Assembly: GCA_008711295.1 (NCBI GenBank)
Contig: VUYV01000119.1
Coordinates: forward strand, 525,159-589,158
DNA length: 64,000 nt
Source of the DNA: Anarhynchus alexandrinus
Lineage: Eukaryota > Chordata > Aves > Charadriiformes > Charadriidae
Direction of reading: 5' to 3'
Part shown: one piece after another, positions 1 through 12,235 of the stretch
Layout of the letters: each line of letters begins with the position of its first letter
How positions within the stretch are numbered: position 1 is the first letter of the stretch
Made by a program: the position numbers and the translations under genes
Notes under the pieces: generated by a model
Told to the model about the DNA's origin: nothing
Seen by the model: only the letters and a program-made list of their open reading frames with translations
The model's database searches: none

Positions 1-69
1 TTTTTTTTTTTTTTTTTTTTTTTTTGTTTTTTTTTGTTGGGTTTTTTTTTTTTTTTTTTTTTTTTTTTT
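1..69. repeat. T-rich homopolymer tract
   Basis: Nearly pure T interrupted only by a few G. It lies directly 5' of a CR1 3' end and begins at the window border, so its true length is unknown. Confidence 0.9.
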
Positions 70-79
70 CCTTTCTTTC

Positions 80-160
80 TTCAGAGTAGGTTAACGGTTG
101 GACTTGATGATCTTATAGGTCCCTTCCAACCTCACTAATTCTATGATTCTATGATTCTAT
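80..160 (+). mobile_element. CR1 LINE 3' end fragment
   Basis: The avian CR1 3' terminus is recognisable: ggttggacttgatgatctt, then ggtcccttccaacctcac, then tandem ATTCTATG octamers. Only about 80 bases remain, with no coding part. CR1 copies in birds are usually short 5'-truncated 3' ends like this one. Confidence 0.9.
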
Positions 161-418
161 ATCATACCATTGCAAAAATATGAATTAAAATTTTGTGTAG
201 AATGGAGGGATACATAGAAACATACGTGCAAACTTACAGAAACTTATTGTTTCAGTAATCCATTTTTCCAGCATATCTTGATAACAGTTATCTTAACAAA
301 GGATCTGCTACACAGCTTCTGTCCTGCAGCTTCTTCTTTGCTAATCCCACTTTTGTACCAGTGCTGATATTCGTAAGACACAAACGCACCTGCAAACTGT
401 TCAGACATTTGTTTCCTG

Positions 419-530
419 GTGTAGTGGGTTAACCTGGCTGAGACCCCAGTTCAAAACCCACCAGAGCTACTCAAAGAGAAGGATTCAGGATTGCAAATCT
501 GGGAGTACAGAGGAGAACAGAGAAAACGCC
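419..530 (+). mobile_element. Possible LTR-like fragment
   Basis: The run gtagtgggttaacctggctg, followed by a ccca...cccaccagagct context, resembles a motif common in avian endogenous-retrovirus LTR families. The copy is short and degenerate, with no coding sequence, no paired LTR and no clear ends. The similarity is from memory and could be chance. Confidence 0.25.
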
Positions 531-3500
531 ACTCATGTTTTCATGGCAGCAAGCTGTAAATTCAGATCTCTGCACCTAATGGAATCATACTCTTGGGCTG
601 CAGTTTCAGTGTTCAACTTATGCTTCTCTCTGGCCCAAATTATACTGGCAGAGGGTATCTTATCATCTGCATGCCTAGTTCCATATTCCTGCTCACTCCC
701 TTTCACCAATACATGCAATGGTGGAAACAGTCACATCAAAATAAAATGTAACTGTGGATAAAATAGTAATTTTTAACTGATTCCACTTTTAAAGTAGCCA
801 TGAAAGCAATAGCTCATAGCAAGTGGCAGGTAAGATGGCTGGGGCTGTAGGAAAGAAAGGCTGTCCCTGTGGCAGTCAAGAAAAAAGGAAAGGAATTTTG
901 GCATTTGGTGGAAGAGAAATAGGTTAAAACAACAACAAAAATCCCACAGATTGTCATACACTGGACAAAGCACTAGAAAGGTGTATGAAAATGTCAGTCA
1001 TGTAGCTCCAAATTGAGGGTTTGTAACTTCACTTTTTTCCACAGAATCACATTTAAGTTCAATAAATAAAGTCTTTGTAGCTGAAGTGAGTACTTTCTCT
1101 AATAATTGTCATCCTATTTGGACTATATAAAGGTCCAGCAAAAGAGAAACAACATTTCTGCTGTGTCCTTATCCGTTATCAAATGTGGTACAGATTAAAC
1201 ATGTACTTACGTTCTGACGTTGATGTGGGGCTCTTCACAATCCAGAACACAGCCTATACCAAGTAGGTTCTTATACACACGTAGTGTAATTTCCAAAACC
1301 AGAAATGAACTCCAGTACAAGCTACAGGGGAAGTCGAAAACTTCTTCCTTTATATTTTATTGCTCTAGAAATTAAGTGGGTTGGGGGGNTAAAGGGGTGT
1401 CAGAGAATTTTCTTGCATTAATTCCTTGTCCATGTGTGGAATGTCTTCCAGCCCAATCTCAGTCTTCAACTCTTGGCCATCTGCTTCTGATAATCCGACT
1501 TTCAAATGGAAACCATCGGTGTATTCTTTCCTACTTGTTGGGCAGGTTTACTCCCTTGATTATTCTGTGAGATGTCCTTCCAGATCCCCATACATTCAGA
1601 AAACCACTTCTGTGTTTTGCCTTTAGTAATAAGCAGCATCTTTTCTTCAGAATCTTACTTACACCAGAGTCATCATGGGTCTTCTGGTCTTTTCTCTTGC
1701 CTGTCCTTGTCAGAGTATTTTTGTCAAAAAATGTCAAAGACTATTACACATCAGTGAGATGCTGATCTGAATCTATTCTAGATTCATGGTGAAACAGGCA
1801 GGATCAGAAAACGGTAAGAATTACTTTCCCCATATCCTAATAAGGCAAGGTGCCTTTTCTGTTAAGTTGACTACAATTGAGAAGGATCTTAGATCAGAGG
1901 AAAACACCTAGAAAGTCAGGAAGAGTCAGCTGGTATTTCTTAAAGGGCCAAGAAAGGGTGCAAAAGCTCATTATTGGAGCCCATCATTATTAATAAATAC
2001 AGTGTAGTTTGGGAGACAAATGGAGACAATGTGAGGAGTAGTTTTCTGTTCATCAAAAAGTCTTCTCTTTAATAGTGCGTTTTAGAAGACTTCAAATTAG
2101 TTATCCACCTCTAACATCAAAAATTGGTTGAGTAATACATGGACTGGCTTTTAGGATTAGTTGCCATATGTAGCAACACATGTTGTTAATATTTTTAGTG
2201 TCTCTTAAATGAAGAACTATTATTCCAGTCAGGAAGGAAGCTCTAGAAGTTATGGAAATGCATGTATCTTCTAGCACATATCTTCTGTCTGCATTAGAAG
2301 ATGTGCAGGATTTCTACAAGGTGATTAAGGTTAATATTGTATCATCTAAATAAATTTGGCCATTTCCCTAGTGTTTCGATAATGTAAATTTTTTTGCAAT
2401 TGTGGATTAGTTTATTGTTTTTCTTCCAAGATACCAGTGAAATGTTCCTGTGGGAATGTTTGACTTCTTTTCCAAGATAAATTGGGCACTTACCACAGGT
2501 GATCAGAAGGGCAATAGGTGTGTGTGTTTCCAAGAAAGCGAAAAATTAACATATTACTCCAACGCAAGAAAATAAAGGAAAAATGAGGCTTTAGTCTTCT
2601 AAAAGTGAAATCTGAAACTTCCTATTACCTTTGTTGCATTGTTAAAGTTCATATTCACATAAATAGTGTTGTGAAAGTTTGACATTCTTTTCCTTTCTGT
2701 GATTTGGCCAGAAGCCCAGTGTATTCCAATACTTGCAGGTTTGCCTTCCAGGAGGATGTCGTCAGTCATTCTGCAACTTCCTTATTGTGGGAAATAGTCG
2801 CTTTTAAAATGGATGACCTATCATAAAATCCTAAAATTGATACCAAATTTGCTTGAAAGAGTAGACCAAAAACATATTTTATTTATCATCTATCAGCAGT
2901 ATACACGTGAGTGTGAGAGAAGGATAAAGGCAGTAAAATTGAAATTCTTAGATCTGATTCTCATTCCAAACAATAATGGAAGGTTTTAAGACTACAATAT
3001 CTTTAGCCCGATTCTTCTAGGAATGGTAGGGACAGTCCTATGATCTTAAAAAAATGTATAATCTTCTCAAAACTTTATGAGCAATCGGATCAAAAATTTA
3101 TGAGGCTGTATCTTGAAATCAGTTGGTTTTACTGTTTTTACCTACTTTTAATGGACATGGTTTTCTGCCATAAAGAAAAAGGCAAAAATTTCCTTCAACC
3201 TTGTAACATTTCCTTTCAATATTTCCTCTTAAAAAGTAGAGCAAGTTATTCGTGATTTTGGACAGTAACTTCACAACATGGAGTTCAAACCCAAGCTAAA
3301 TTACATGCATGTTGTGAATTGGAAACGCATTTTTATACAGTTTCCCCCTCCTTATCCTGGTAAAAGGTAGCACCTGTTCAGCTCTGCACAAGACTTTTCT
3401 CCAAACATATTCAAGGGTCTAGAAAGAAGAGAGTCAGTATAACAGATCTGTCTCAAGAAGTTATGATTAAAATACAGTGATTGAGGAATGGAGGTATCAA

Positions 3501-4084
3501 CTGACTTGTTAATACCTTAGACTAGAAAATTCAGTAAATATTCAGTATGACAAAAAGAAAAAAAGTGCTCAGATTAGTTTAAGATGTGGAGAAGAGAGAA
3601 TTCCAAAGAAGCTACAACAGATCGAGACAGTGGTACCTGTAGTGGAAGGAGAATTGTAGGGTGATTATGACACCAGTTATCTGTCCATTCAGTAACTGCA
3701 GTTTGTTGAGAAACTTTTAATTTGTGCCACAATTCTAGACTTCCTTGCAGAAATTGAAAAGGGTGAGAGGTCTCACGTAAATTATTAACACTCTGAGAAT
3801 CACTGTTCCTTTTTTTAATAAAGATATTATGTCAAATTTCTTAGTTAATTTTAATACTATCACAAGATTTTTTTTTAAGAAATTTTCTAATCATCTTGAA
3901 TAAAAAATTTAAAATTATTGTAAACAAAGCTTGATTTGGAAAGAAGTATAATATAAACTAAAACAAGTTCTTAGTGTACCAAGCCTAGTTGTTCCTTTTT
4001 TGCTTCGTCACCATTATTTTTTTGCTGTGCAAATTTTCTGGTATCAACTTAATATGTTGCTAAATTTGTTAATACTATCTAGCC

Positions 4085-4111
4085 TTTTTTTTTTTATGTG
4101 TGTGTGTGTGT
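4085..4111. repeat. T tract plus (TG)n microsatellite
   Basis: Eleven T are followed by an uninterrupted run of seven TG units. Confidence 0.9.
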
Positions 4112-6074
4112 ACTGGGGATTGGTGAATTTTAAAGAAATAGCACTAGGAAAATACACTCAAAAGTAAAAATTGTAAGAATATCGGAGAGTAAGAAAATAT
4201 ATGTCATGATTTGAAAGAAAAAAAGAAAAAACAACCCTGAATTTCAAGTAATATCTGTACCATGTTTTGGTTTGTTATTTAGAAGTTTTAGCCTCTTACT
4301 CTCATCCCAGTTTTATTCATCTCCTCTCCTCCTCTGCATGGACAGTTTCATAACAGGATTCAGTCTGAACCTTCTGTCAGGGAACATGTACTGATGCTTT
4401 CTGGATGCAGCGATGCTTTTCAAGCAACGATAGAATAGAGGAGGAGGACGAGTTGGGTGGGGGCAGGGGGGTGGCAATTATCAGTATCCTAATCATTTAG
4501 TACATTTTTAATGTCTTCAACAGAAGTTTGCATAATATAAAGTATTTAGAACATAGCCATAGTGGATAGTAATTGAACTGAATGTCTAAAGTTATAATTT
4601 TTAATTATTGTGTATGAAGACTTTTTTTTTATTTCTTTCAATGTGAATAAAGTTCAAAATGAAATTTGGTATCTTCATTCTGGTTTTAGTACAAAGAAGT
4701 GATAACTGTCATCATTCTTGAACACTGTCTGTGTTAGACAGTTTCTAAATGTGCCTCTATCCCTGAATCTTTTGTACCCTCCCTTGTTCTGAGAGATGCA
4801 CTACGGGCAGTAATCCTCATCCTCGCTGCCCTATCAAGCAGAAGGCCCAAGGGAAGAAAGGTCAATGCATCCTTCCTGTATAGGATAAATTCTCTGCTAT
4901 GAGTCTTCTGTGGCTTCAGCATGTGATTGGCATCAGCATTTTTGAGGCACAGAAAAGTCTCCCAGCTCTTGTTTTAAGGCCCAGAAGATTCAGGATATGA
5001 ACTACACCAAAACCACCTGAGATGTAGTGTAGTCATTCAAGCACTTAGCTGCTAATAACCAAATGTCTATGCTATGATTCTACTTGCCTACAGCATAAAT
5101 TTTCCAACCACCGTCACTGCGTCCATTACATTTGGTGTTTATCTTTCTGCTTCTTGCATCTTGAGGGTGAGAAAGGTTTCCTGTGGAATCTAAGCTAATA
5201 TAAACAAAATCACTGCATGTTCTTTGAGTGCATAACTCCACATTTTATTCCAGTTCATAAAGTGCATGCAGTGATCTGAATGGCCATTGCAAAGGCAACT
5301 GTAATGCTGGCATTTCTAAGTATTTCAGTTTATTGTTTGGATCTTTTAAAAAGAAACTGAAAAAAAGAAAACCAGGTGCCTCCTCACGAGTAGAGTTCAC
5401 CTCTCAGGATCATGACTCTGTTATATTAAAGTATGCCTGAAACTGAGAGGAAATTATAGTAGTAATAATTATTCCTTTATTGGTGGATTAATGGAGGTTT
5501 GGGAGTTTGTAATGAAGTTTGTAGGAGTGAGTTTGTAGTTAAGCAATGCAGGAACCATGAATCCTGATTTCTTTCTGTTTCTGCATCATGATGTTTTCCA
5601 CTTTTGGTTGATAGTTGGGCAGGTTTCACACATTTTTATTGTGAGTAATTACTTTGGATAAATTGATGAGATATTCCACCTATGGAGACATAAGAAGAGA
5701 TTTGTTTGTGTCCACATAGTTATCTAATGTCTTTTTAGGTACCTTAAGATATCTCACCTAAAATCCACTTAGCCATTTTGGATGTCCTACAGTATCTGAG
5801 ACATTTGCACTGAGCGAAAACATCTGACAAAAGACTTTGAAGAATCTCTTGGTCTTTTGCAGACATAAGTGTCTCTCTTTAAAAGTTTAATTAGCATGCT
5901 TTCTTCTTAGGAAGCCTTTTTTGGTTTTGGGTTTTTTTTTGTCTTCTCTCTTTTCAGCACTTCTTTCCTGAATTGTAGTCACACCATTCTGCTTTCCTGA
6001 CTGCAGAGTCGTAGCAGCTGTGGTGCAGAAAAGCATCTCAAAAGAAAATGCTAATAAGAGTTTTTATAGTGTTC

Positions 6075-6120
6075 AATAAAAGGCTCTGATTAAAAAAAAA
6101 AAAAAAACAAAACAAAACAA
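6075..6120 (+). repeat. AATAAA followed by A-tail: retrocopy-like 3' end
   Basis: A canonical AATAAA (6075-6080) is followed after about 11 bases by 16 A (6092-6107) and then CAAAA units. This is the layout of a reverse-transcribed polyadenylated RNA. I could not identify the source in the roughly 150 bases upstream, and I saw no flanking target-site duplication. A plain A-rich microsatellite is the alternative. Confidence 0.4.
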
Positions 6121-7591
6121 TGCTACACCTCAAATACTATCTGTAACCCAGACTGCTGTTTCTTAAAATGACACTAGGTGCCTATGTTTAGGCAATTGAA
6201 TCCTTCTTAGTTTCTCAAAGTGACTTTGTACTATACCAAGGTGATTTATTTGCTGCCAAAAATTAGATCATTAGACTTGCTTCAGTTACAGGATTTGGAA
6301 AAGAACACAGTCAACAGCACTGAAGAAAGGACCTGTAACAATGGTTTTCTAGCCCACAAGCTAGAAGCTTGAGTGCTGATACTCCGTCTTCTCTAATCAG
6401 GATTTACCTGCTCAGTAATAGGTTAAGAGTATGTTCGTTGTTTGGGTATTTTAGTAGCTTGCCTCTTATAAAAGCAATCATGAGTACAAGATTATTGGTG
6501 TGGGGCTTTTTTTTTTAAGATGCGTGACTTGGTCAAATCTATGAATTTTCATAAGCTCGGTACGAAGCCCCTTGCTGATTAGTTACTAGTTGTCACAACT
6601 ATTCTTTGAGAAAATTTACTTAGCTGTGCAGAGCTATCTTTTTTGCCCATATCAGGAAACAGGATATTGGGAATTTCTGCCTGATTTTTTAGTCCTGGAA
6701 AAAAGGAAACGTAAAGCAGAATAGTTCTGTAACTGTAACTCTTTCTACTTATTTGTCTTCATAACATGAAGTATCTGACTAGAAAATTTCTCTGAACTGT
6801 AATCTGGCTAATGTATTTTGATTTTTTTTTTCTGTACGGAACTGTTTATTAATCTTAAAGAAAAGCTGTAAGAATTTATCCCAAAAGAAAGTAATCTTTA
6901 CTTGCTAGAGAGATACCTTTTTTCATCTCAAGTATCAGAAGTCTCTTGGTGTGATAGAGGCAGTGGGTTGTATGGCAAAAAGCTGTTTGTAATGCACTGA
7001 TAATTTTCTCTTTAACTTAGAAGTATATGAAGCAAAACTTGTTATCTTTTAATATCAATTAAGTGGTTTAAATCAGTTTCAAAAGTTTATCTTGGAAATC
7101 CATGTTAATAGTAAAAGAATTTGAAAAACTCAGTTTGTTATTAGCGACTGGTTTTGTTTTCACTTGCAATGGGGAAAAAACAAAGACTGAACTCAAGGAG
7201 GGATGAATGGTACACAGATTATTGCCTGCCCTATATGATAAAATGTACAAGGTGTAACAGTGAAGCAAAGTGAAGAAACTACTGCTGCCCTACTTTGCTG
7301 CACTCAATATGTTCATTGGGCAACTGTATGAATGGGAGAAATGATGTGTTTTCATGTTCTCTAGACAAGGAAACTAAAGCTTGCTTAAGGGTGAAACTGA
7401 AAACACAACCACCTAAAATTTATTTGAAAATCAGACTGAATTACAGTTTTTAAATGATCAGGTCGTTCTTCTTGGGGGGTGGGGGTGGGGAAGCATTAAA
7501 TTAAGCTCAGCCTAAATTCCAGCTCCTTAGGAAGTCATCAGGGTCAGCTTCAGAAATGTCGTTGAAAATCCTTGGGTTTTGATCATGTTAT

Positions 7592-7606
7592 ATTTTATCT
7601 TCTTAG
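7592..7606 (+). promoter_or_regulatory. NBEA: Splice acceptor of exon A
   Basis: The run attttatcttcttag precedes the first codon of exon A. The polypyrimidine tract is T-rich and ends in the AG. Confidence 0.85.
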
Positions 7607-7671
7607 GAATGGCAAAATTCTATTCAGAAGAATGCAGGACTTGCATTTATTGAGCTCATCAATGAAGGAAG
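7607..7671 (+). CDS. NBEA: NBEA internal exon A (65 nt)
   Basis: Neurobeachin is a very large BEACH-domain scaffold protein that binds protein kinase A and works in membrane trafficking of neurons and endocrine cells. The exon reads EWQNSIQKNAGLAFIELI then NEG in frame from its first base, and ends with two bases (AG) of a split arginine codon. The upstream border is a pyrimidine-rich tract ending ...cttcttag; the downstream donor is gtaatt. The incoming intron is therefore phase 0 and the outgoing one phase 2. The peptide belongs to the conserved block shortly before the PH-BEACH module. LRBA, the close paralogue, is similar here, so this exon alone would not separate the two; exons B and C do. 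No upstream exon could be recognised between 1 and 7606. Coding sense is seen directly; the family assignment rests on remembered vertebrate NBEA sequence. Confidence 0.93.
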
Positions 7672-7677
7672 GTAATT
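7672..7677 (+). promoter_or_regulatory. NBEA: Splice donor of exon A
   Basis: The donor gtaatt follows GGAAG. It is weaker than the usual gtaagt because positions +5 and +6 are both t. Confidence 0.8.
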
Positions 7678-10384
7678 AATTTTAAAGCTTTTGAACAAGT
7701 AGTCATTTTGCATTTACTCCATTGGGTGATAATACTTTCTCACCATCTGTTCCAAAAAGATTGTGAAAAGGCCATTTTATTTAAGAGATTTATTCTGTAG
7801 ATACTTTATATAGTAAAACGTTTGATTTGAAAATGTTTAAATTCTGAAAATTTTGTTTATTGACAGCAGGAAATAGAGCTCCCATGAACTGTGTATAGGT
7901 TTGGGTTTATTTGAGAATTGAACCACCATTTTCCAGAGCAGCAAGGTTGTTTTACCCAGACAGTCCAGGGAGCCCAATCTGTAAACCCATCTGCTGCTCC
8001 ATCTGTTTTAGGAGCACAGCATTCACTGTGCAGATGCACTTCTCTATACTACCAGTTCATGAGGAATTGTTTAATCTAGAATTTCTGGTCCAATTTGAGT
8101 CCTGTAAAATACACAGGACGTTATGTTTGTAAGAGCTGCCTTGCTTTTGCAAATTGTTAAGATACTTTATTATCGATCCTCAAGTAATTTTAATACTATA
8201 TCTGTTTATGTCTTCTACCCTGTGCAATGTTTGTCAGTACTTCCAGCCAAGAAGCTGGGCAGCAAAGGAGGACTCTTTGGCTTTCCGGGTAGTGGAATGC
8301 CAAAGACAAATGGAGCCACTTGTGTAATGTGTGTGACTTGTATTGGCCACTACATTAAATCTGTTTGAATATAAATGTCCAGATATGTGCAGATGGGGAA
8401 AAAAAAAAACAACAAAACACCACAACATGCCTGTTGAAGAGATTTTGTCATTTTATGTGGGGTTTCTTTTTTTCACCTATAGTATGTCATTACCGACAGT
8501 AAAGTATCAAATCTTGTCTTTATTATAGGATATTTTTTGTCTAGCTGATATTTCAGTGGTTGAATCATGCATTCATTTAAAAGGAAGACTAGAACACATC
8601 AGAGAGAGGAATATAGGAACATTAGTATCTGGAAAACAGGAGAATGTAGCTTACACCCAATTTTTGGTTGGTATAAATTCTCTGAACACACACGAAGTTA
8701 CACTGCAATATAGCGGTTGGAAATGTAGTCCTTTCGTTGGAAATTCTTCTTGCTATGCAGCAGCAATATGAGTTTGCACCATAATAGGGCTCACCTGAGT
8801 GGGTCATGTACTGCACATTATAAAATAAATATTGTATGGAAATAGACAGAATAATTATAGTAAGCTTATATTCTCATGTAGTAATATAGAATCCCATTTT
8901 GACCCTTTTTATTTTCTCAGCCAGGCAAGTGCGTTGAGATATTATCGCATGCTCGCTATTGATAAAATGCTCATTCTGAACAAATCCTACATCCGCATAT
9001 TTTTAGCTGTCAGTCGACCGCTACTCCCCTCCAACAGTAACTTTTCAAAATGAAGCAGTATTTAAGAACTGCTGCATAAATCCAATCAAAGGAATGTCTA
9101 ATCAAACTGCTCGTAGACACATGTTCCTCCATATACTTTTGTCAAAAAGGTGTTTTAGAACAAGTGTGTGTGCGTTACTTGAATGCTCTTCTTTGCAATC
9201 AGCCCATCCGTTTTTAATTTACCCTTTTGGGTATAAAGATAACAATCCTTTAACTGGAAATTGTTATAAATATTTATTCTGCTTAATAGCTAAACTTGTG
9301 AATGCAATTCATCAATCATAGCTAGAGAATGCAATTGTGCAGTTGTCAACAATTAACAGGACATAAACAGTTGATGAATGTGCAGCTGAATTAAAGTGCT
9401 CCCTAGGATAACCTGAAATTATAAACTGGATCATTTAAAGGAATCTAACAAAAGATCTTTATAATTAAAACAAAGCAGGGTTAATGGGATGTAAAATTGC
9501 ATATAATCGCTGTGCAATAATGATTGAATTTTAAATTATTAAAAGCAAAATGAAGACTAAGAATATTTTGAAGGACTTTCTGGGTAAGATTTCGAGAGAC
9601 CTGGGTAATAAATCAACAGTTTTGAGAAAGGTTTTTCTTTTGAGCGTGGAGGAAAAGGTTTAGATGTAATGCAGAGGATCATAGTTTTTAATATCTTCAG
9701 TTAGATGTCTGTCTCTTTTAATATATGGATGCTAAAAGGTGATTTTCTGAGTACCAAACTTTTGTTGTTTCTGCTTGAAATAATTCGAATGCCTTTCTGA
9801 TCTTTGACTTTATTAGAAATGTTCTGAAACAAAACGTGTCGTTTTAGTTGTAGTTAAAAATATAACATCTATATTCCTGTCACTTTAATAAATTGCATTT
9901 TCTTTTTAAATCAGTTGATTTACTGTGTTTGTTTCTGTTTTTTCTTGTTTTAGATAATGTTTTGTTGGGAAGGTCTGAATAACACATATTTGTAGAATTC
10001 AGCATACAATCACTCTGACACAGCTTTCTAAAAACAGGAACTGTTATAACAGTTTTTAGTGTAACAAGAGTATCTGGCTATAGATTTAAATCAATACTTT
10101 CCAGAAAAAACATATGCAAAGACGTTTAATTTAGAAGTGTAGAATAACACTATAGTATACATGAAAGATTTAGAGACTTCCTGGTTATGATCTTGAACTT
10201 TACGCTTCTTTTTAATCAGTCTCATGCTATGAATATGTGATGTTGAGGGTATCACACATGTCAAGAGCTTCACTGATAGCAACTTAATTAGGATTTCAGA
10301 TTTACATTAGGGTATACACATAAGTAGGCTTCTTAATTTAAGAGCTGGATGCATCTGCGATGGTGGCTGTAAAAGAGTTCTTTA

Positions 10385-12235
10385 GGAATGATGTGGGAGG
10401 GAGATTACAACCTACATTCAAGTGGGGTGATGATGGATGAGGTCAAAAGAAAAGGGCGCAGGGTGACAAGAACAAGGGGTAAGACAGGAGCACCCGCCTC
10501 AAGTAAATATGTACACAAATGCATACAGCTTGGGAAACTGGCAGTAGGAATTACTTCACGAGGAATCACAAAACTGTGGCATCACTGGAATGAATGAGAT
10601 TTGGTGGGACAGCCTGCACTGCATGACAGAAGTGCTGTGATGGACAGATACAAGTTCCTGAGGAATGACAGGCAGAGAAAGCAAGGAGGGAGTGTTGCCT
10701 TCTTATGAAGGAGAAGCTCAGACATATGGAGCTCTTCAATGGGATCGATGACAGTCTGGTTGGTAACTTGCAGGATGGGGTGAGGGGAGAGTCCAGTAAG
10801 GGTGATGTCATGGTGTGAGTTTGTTACAGACCACCCATTCAGGGTGAGGGAAAGGAAGGAGCATTCTTGAAACGATTTGAGGAAGTATCTGGATCACAAA
10901 CCCTAGTCCTCATGGGGATCTTTAACCTTCCTGGCATCCTCTGGAAGTGCAACAAGGTGTGATGCATGCAGTCAAGATTTCTGGAGGGTCCTGGGGGTGA
11001 CGTCCTGATACAGGATGAGCCCACTAAGAGTGACACACAGCTGGCTCTGCTGTTCACTAGTAAGCAAGAATTGGGTTTGGATGTTGTAATTAATGGCATC
11101 TTTGGCTGTAGTTACCATGAAATAGTGGAGTTCAAGATCCTCAGGGAAGTGAGGATGAAGAGTAGCAGAGTACAGACTTCATGAGTGCAGATTTTAGCTT
11201 ATTCAGGAAACGGGTAGGTAGGATCCCATGGGAGGTAGATGTGGAGGTCAGGGGAGCTCTGGAGAGGTGGCGGACCTTGTCCAGCATTGTCCAAGTGCAA
11301 GAATAGGAAAAAAAATTAGAAGTATCAAGAGACTGATTTGGCTAACCAAGGAAATTATAGTGGAGCTCTGGTGCAAAAAGAGAATACACAGGCTGTGGAA
11401 GTAGAAGCAGGCTAGAAAGGAGAAATTTAGAAACATTGCTTGAGCAGGTAAGGAATATACTCAGGAAGGCAAATCCTCAACTGGAAGTGAGACTTGGAAG
11501 AGATATCAAGGGCAACATGAGCTTCTACCAGTTCATTACTAGTAAAAGGCTAACCAAAGATTTAGTGACAGACAAGACTGAGGTGCTCAATGCCTTATTT
11601 GCCTGAGTCTTCACCAAGGTTTCTAAAGCCTCTGGCTTTAGTTGGTGGAGGATGACTACCTGTTCCATACAAATTCATAATACCTAATGGAGTACATGTG
11701 ATGGTAGTGAAAGTCCTTGCAAAGCTAATCACTATTAACTCCGAAAGGTCAAGGAAATTGGGGCAGGTCACAGACGCCTGGAGAATGGCAAATGTTGCAC
11801 CCATCTTCAAAATAGTCCAAAAAAGCCAGAGAACTATAAACTGGTCAGCTTTTCGTCTTGGAAAACCATGTAGCAAGTTGTTTTGAAACACATTTCTGGC
11901 AGCGTGAAGGAGAAGGTAATTGAGAACAGCCATCATGGATTTACAAAAGCCAAACCATCTCTGACCAACCTGTTTGCCTTCTATGATAAAACAACTAGAT
12001 TTGTGGACACGGGGAGGAATATAATTTACCTTGACACTGGCAAAGTTTCCACACTGTGTCCTACAATACTCATGTATCAGAGCTAGAACTCTACATTCTG
12101 AATGGATGGACAACTAAATAGGTAGAAAACTGGCTACATAATGGGGCTCAGAGGGTTGTGGTTAATTGGTGGTACTCTACCTCGGTGTCTTTGACAAGTA
12201 GAGTGTCTCAGGAGTCTGTGCTGCCTAAGAGATGG
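10385..12235 (+). mobile_element. Old CR1 LINE, endonuclease to mid-RT, frame-broken
   Basis: This is a colinear but heavily decayed CR1 ORF2. The endonuclease part is recognisable at 10480-11100, with nucleotide runs such as gagatttggtgggacagcct, gacaggcagagaaagcaagg and catggggatctttaaccttc; at 10966-11060 the frame shows RFLEGPGGDVLIQDEP. The linker follows. The start of the reverse transcriptase is at 11900-12060, where HHGFTKAKPSLTNLFAFYDK can be read. Similarity stops near 12235, at the position of the [10 protein letters not shown] motif and before the catalytic FADD. The usual 3' UTR and octamer tail are missing. There are many stops and shifts, so no product is expected. The longest frame here (11595-12113, minus) is an antisense shadow. 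Confidence 0.9.

Larger units (their letters stand above)
1..7606 (+). other. NBEA: NBEA intron upstream of exon A (partial)
   Basis: This stretch contains no exon I can recognise. It starts in a T tract and a CR1 3' end, and it holds a possible LTR-like scrap (about 419-530), a TG microsatellite (4097-4111) and an A-tailed retrocopy-like end (6075-6120). The remainder is AT-rich unique-looking sequence with many stops in all frames. The short reading frames here have no protein-like composition and no splice context. An ambiguous base (N) lies at 1389. Confidence 0.8.

Noticed and set aside
1389..1389. Single ambiguous base in a G run
   Set aside because: A sequencing ambiguity in a homopolymer; no duplicated flanks as at 52423.
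11595..12113. 172-codon minus-strand open frame
   Set aside because: It is antisense to the old CR1 reverse-transcriptase region and shows no domain of its own.
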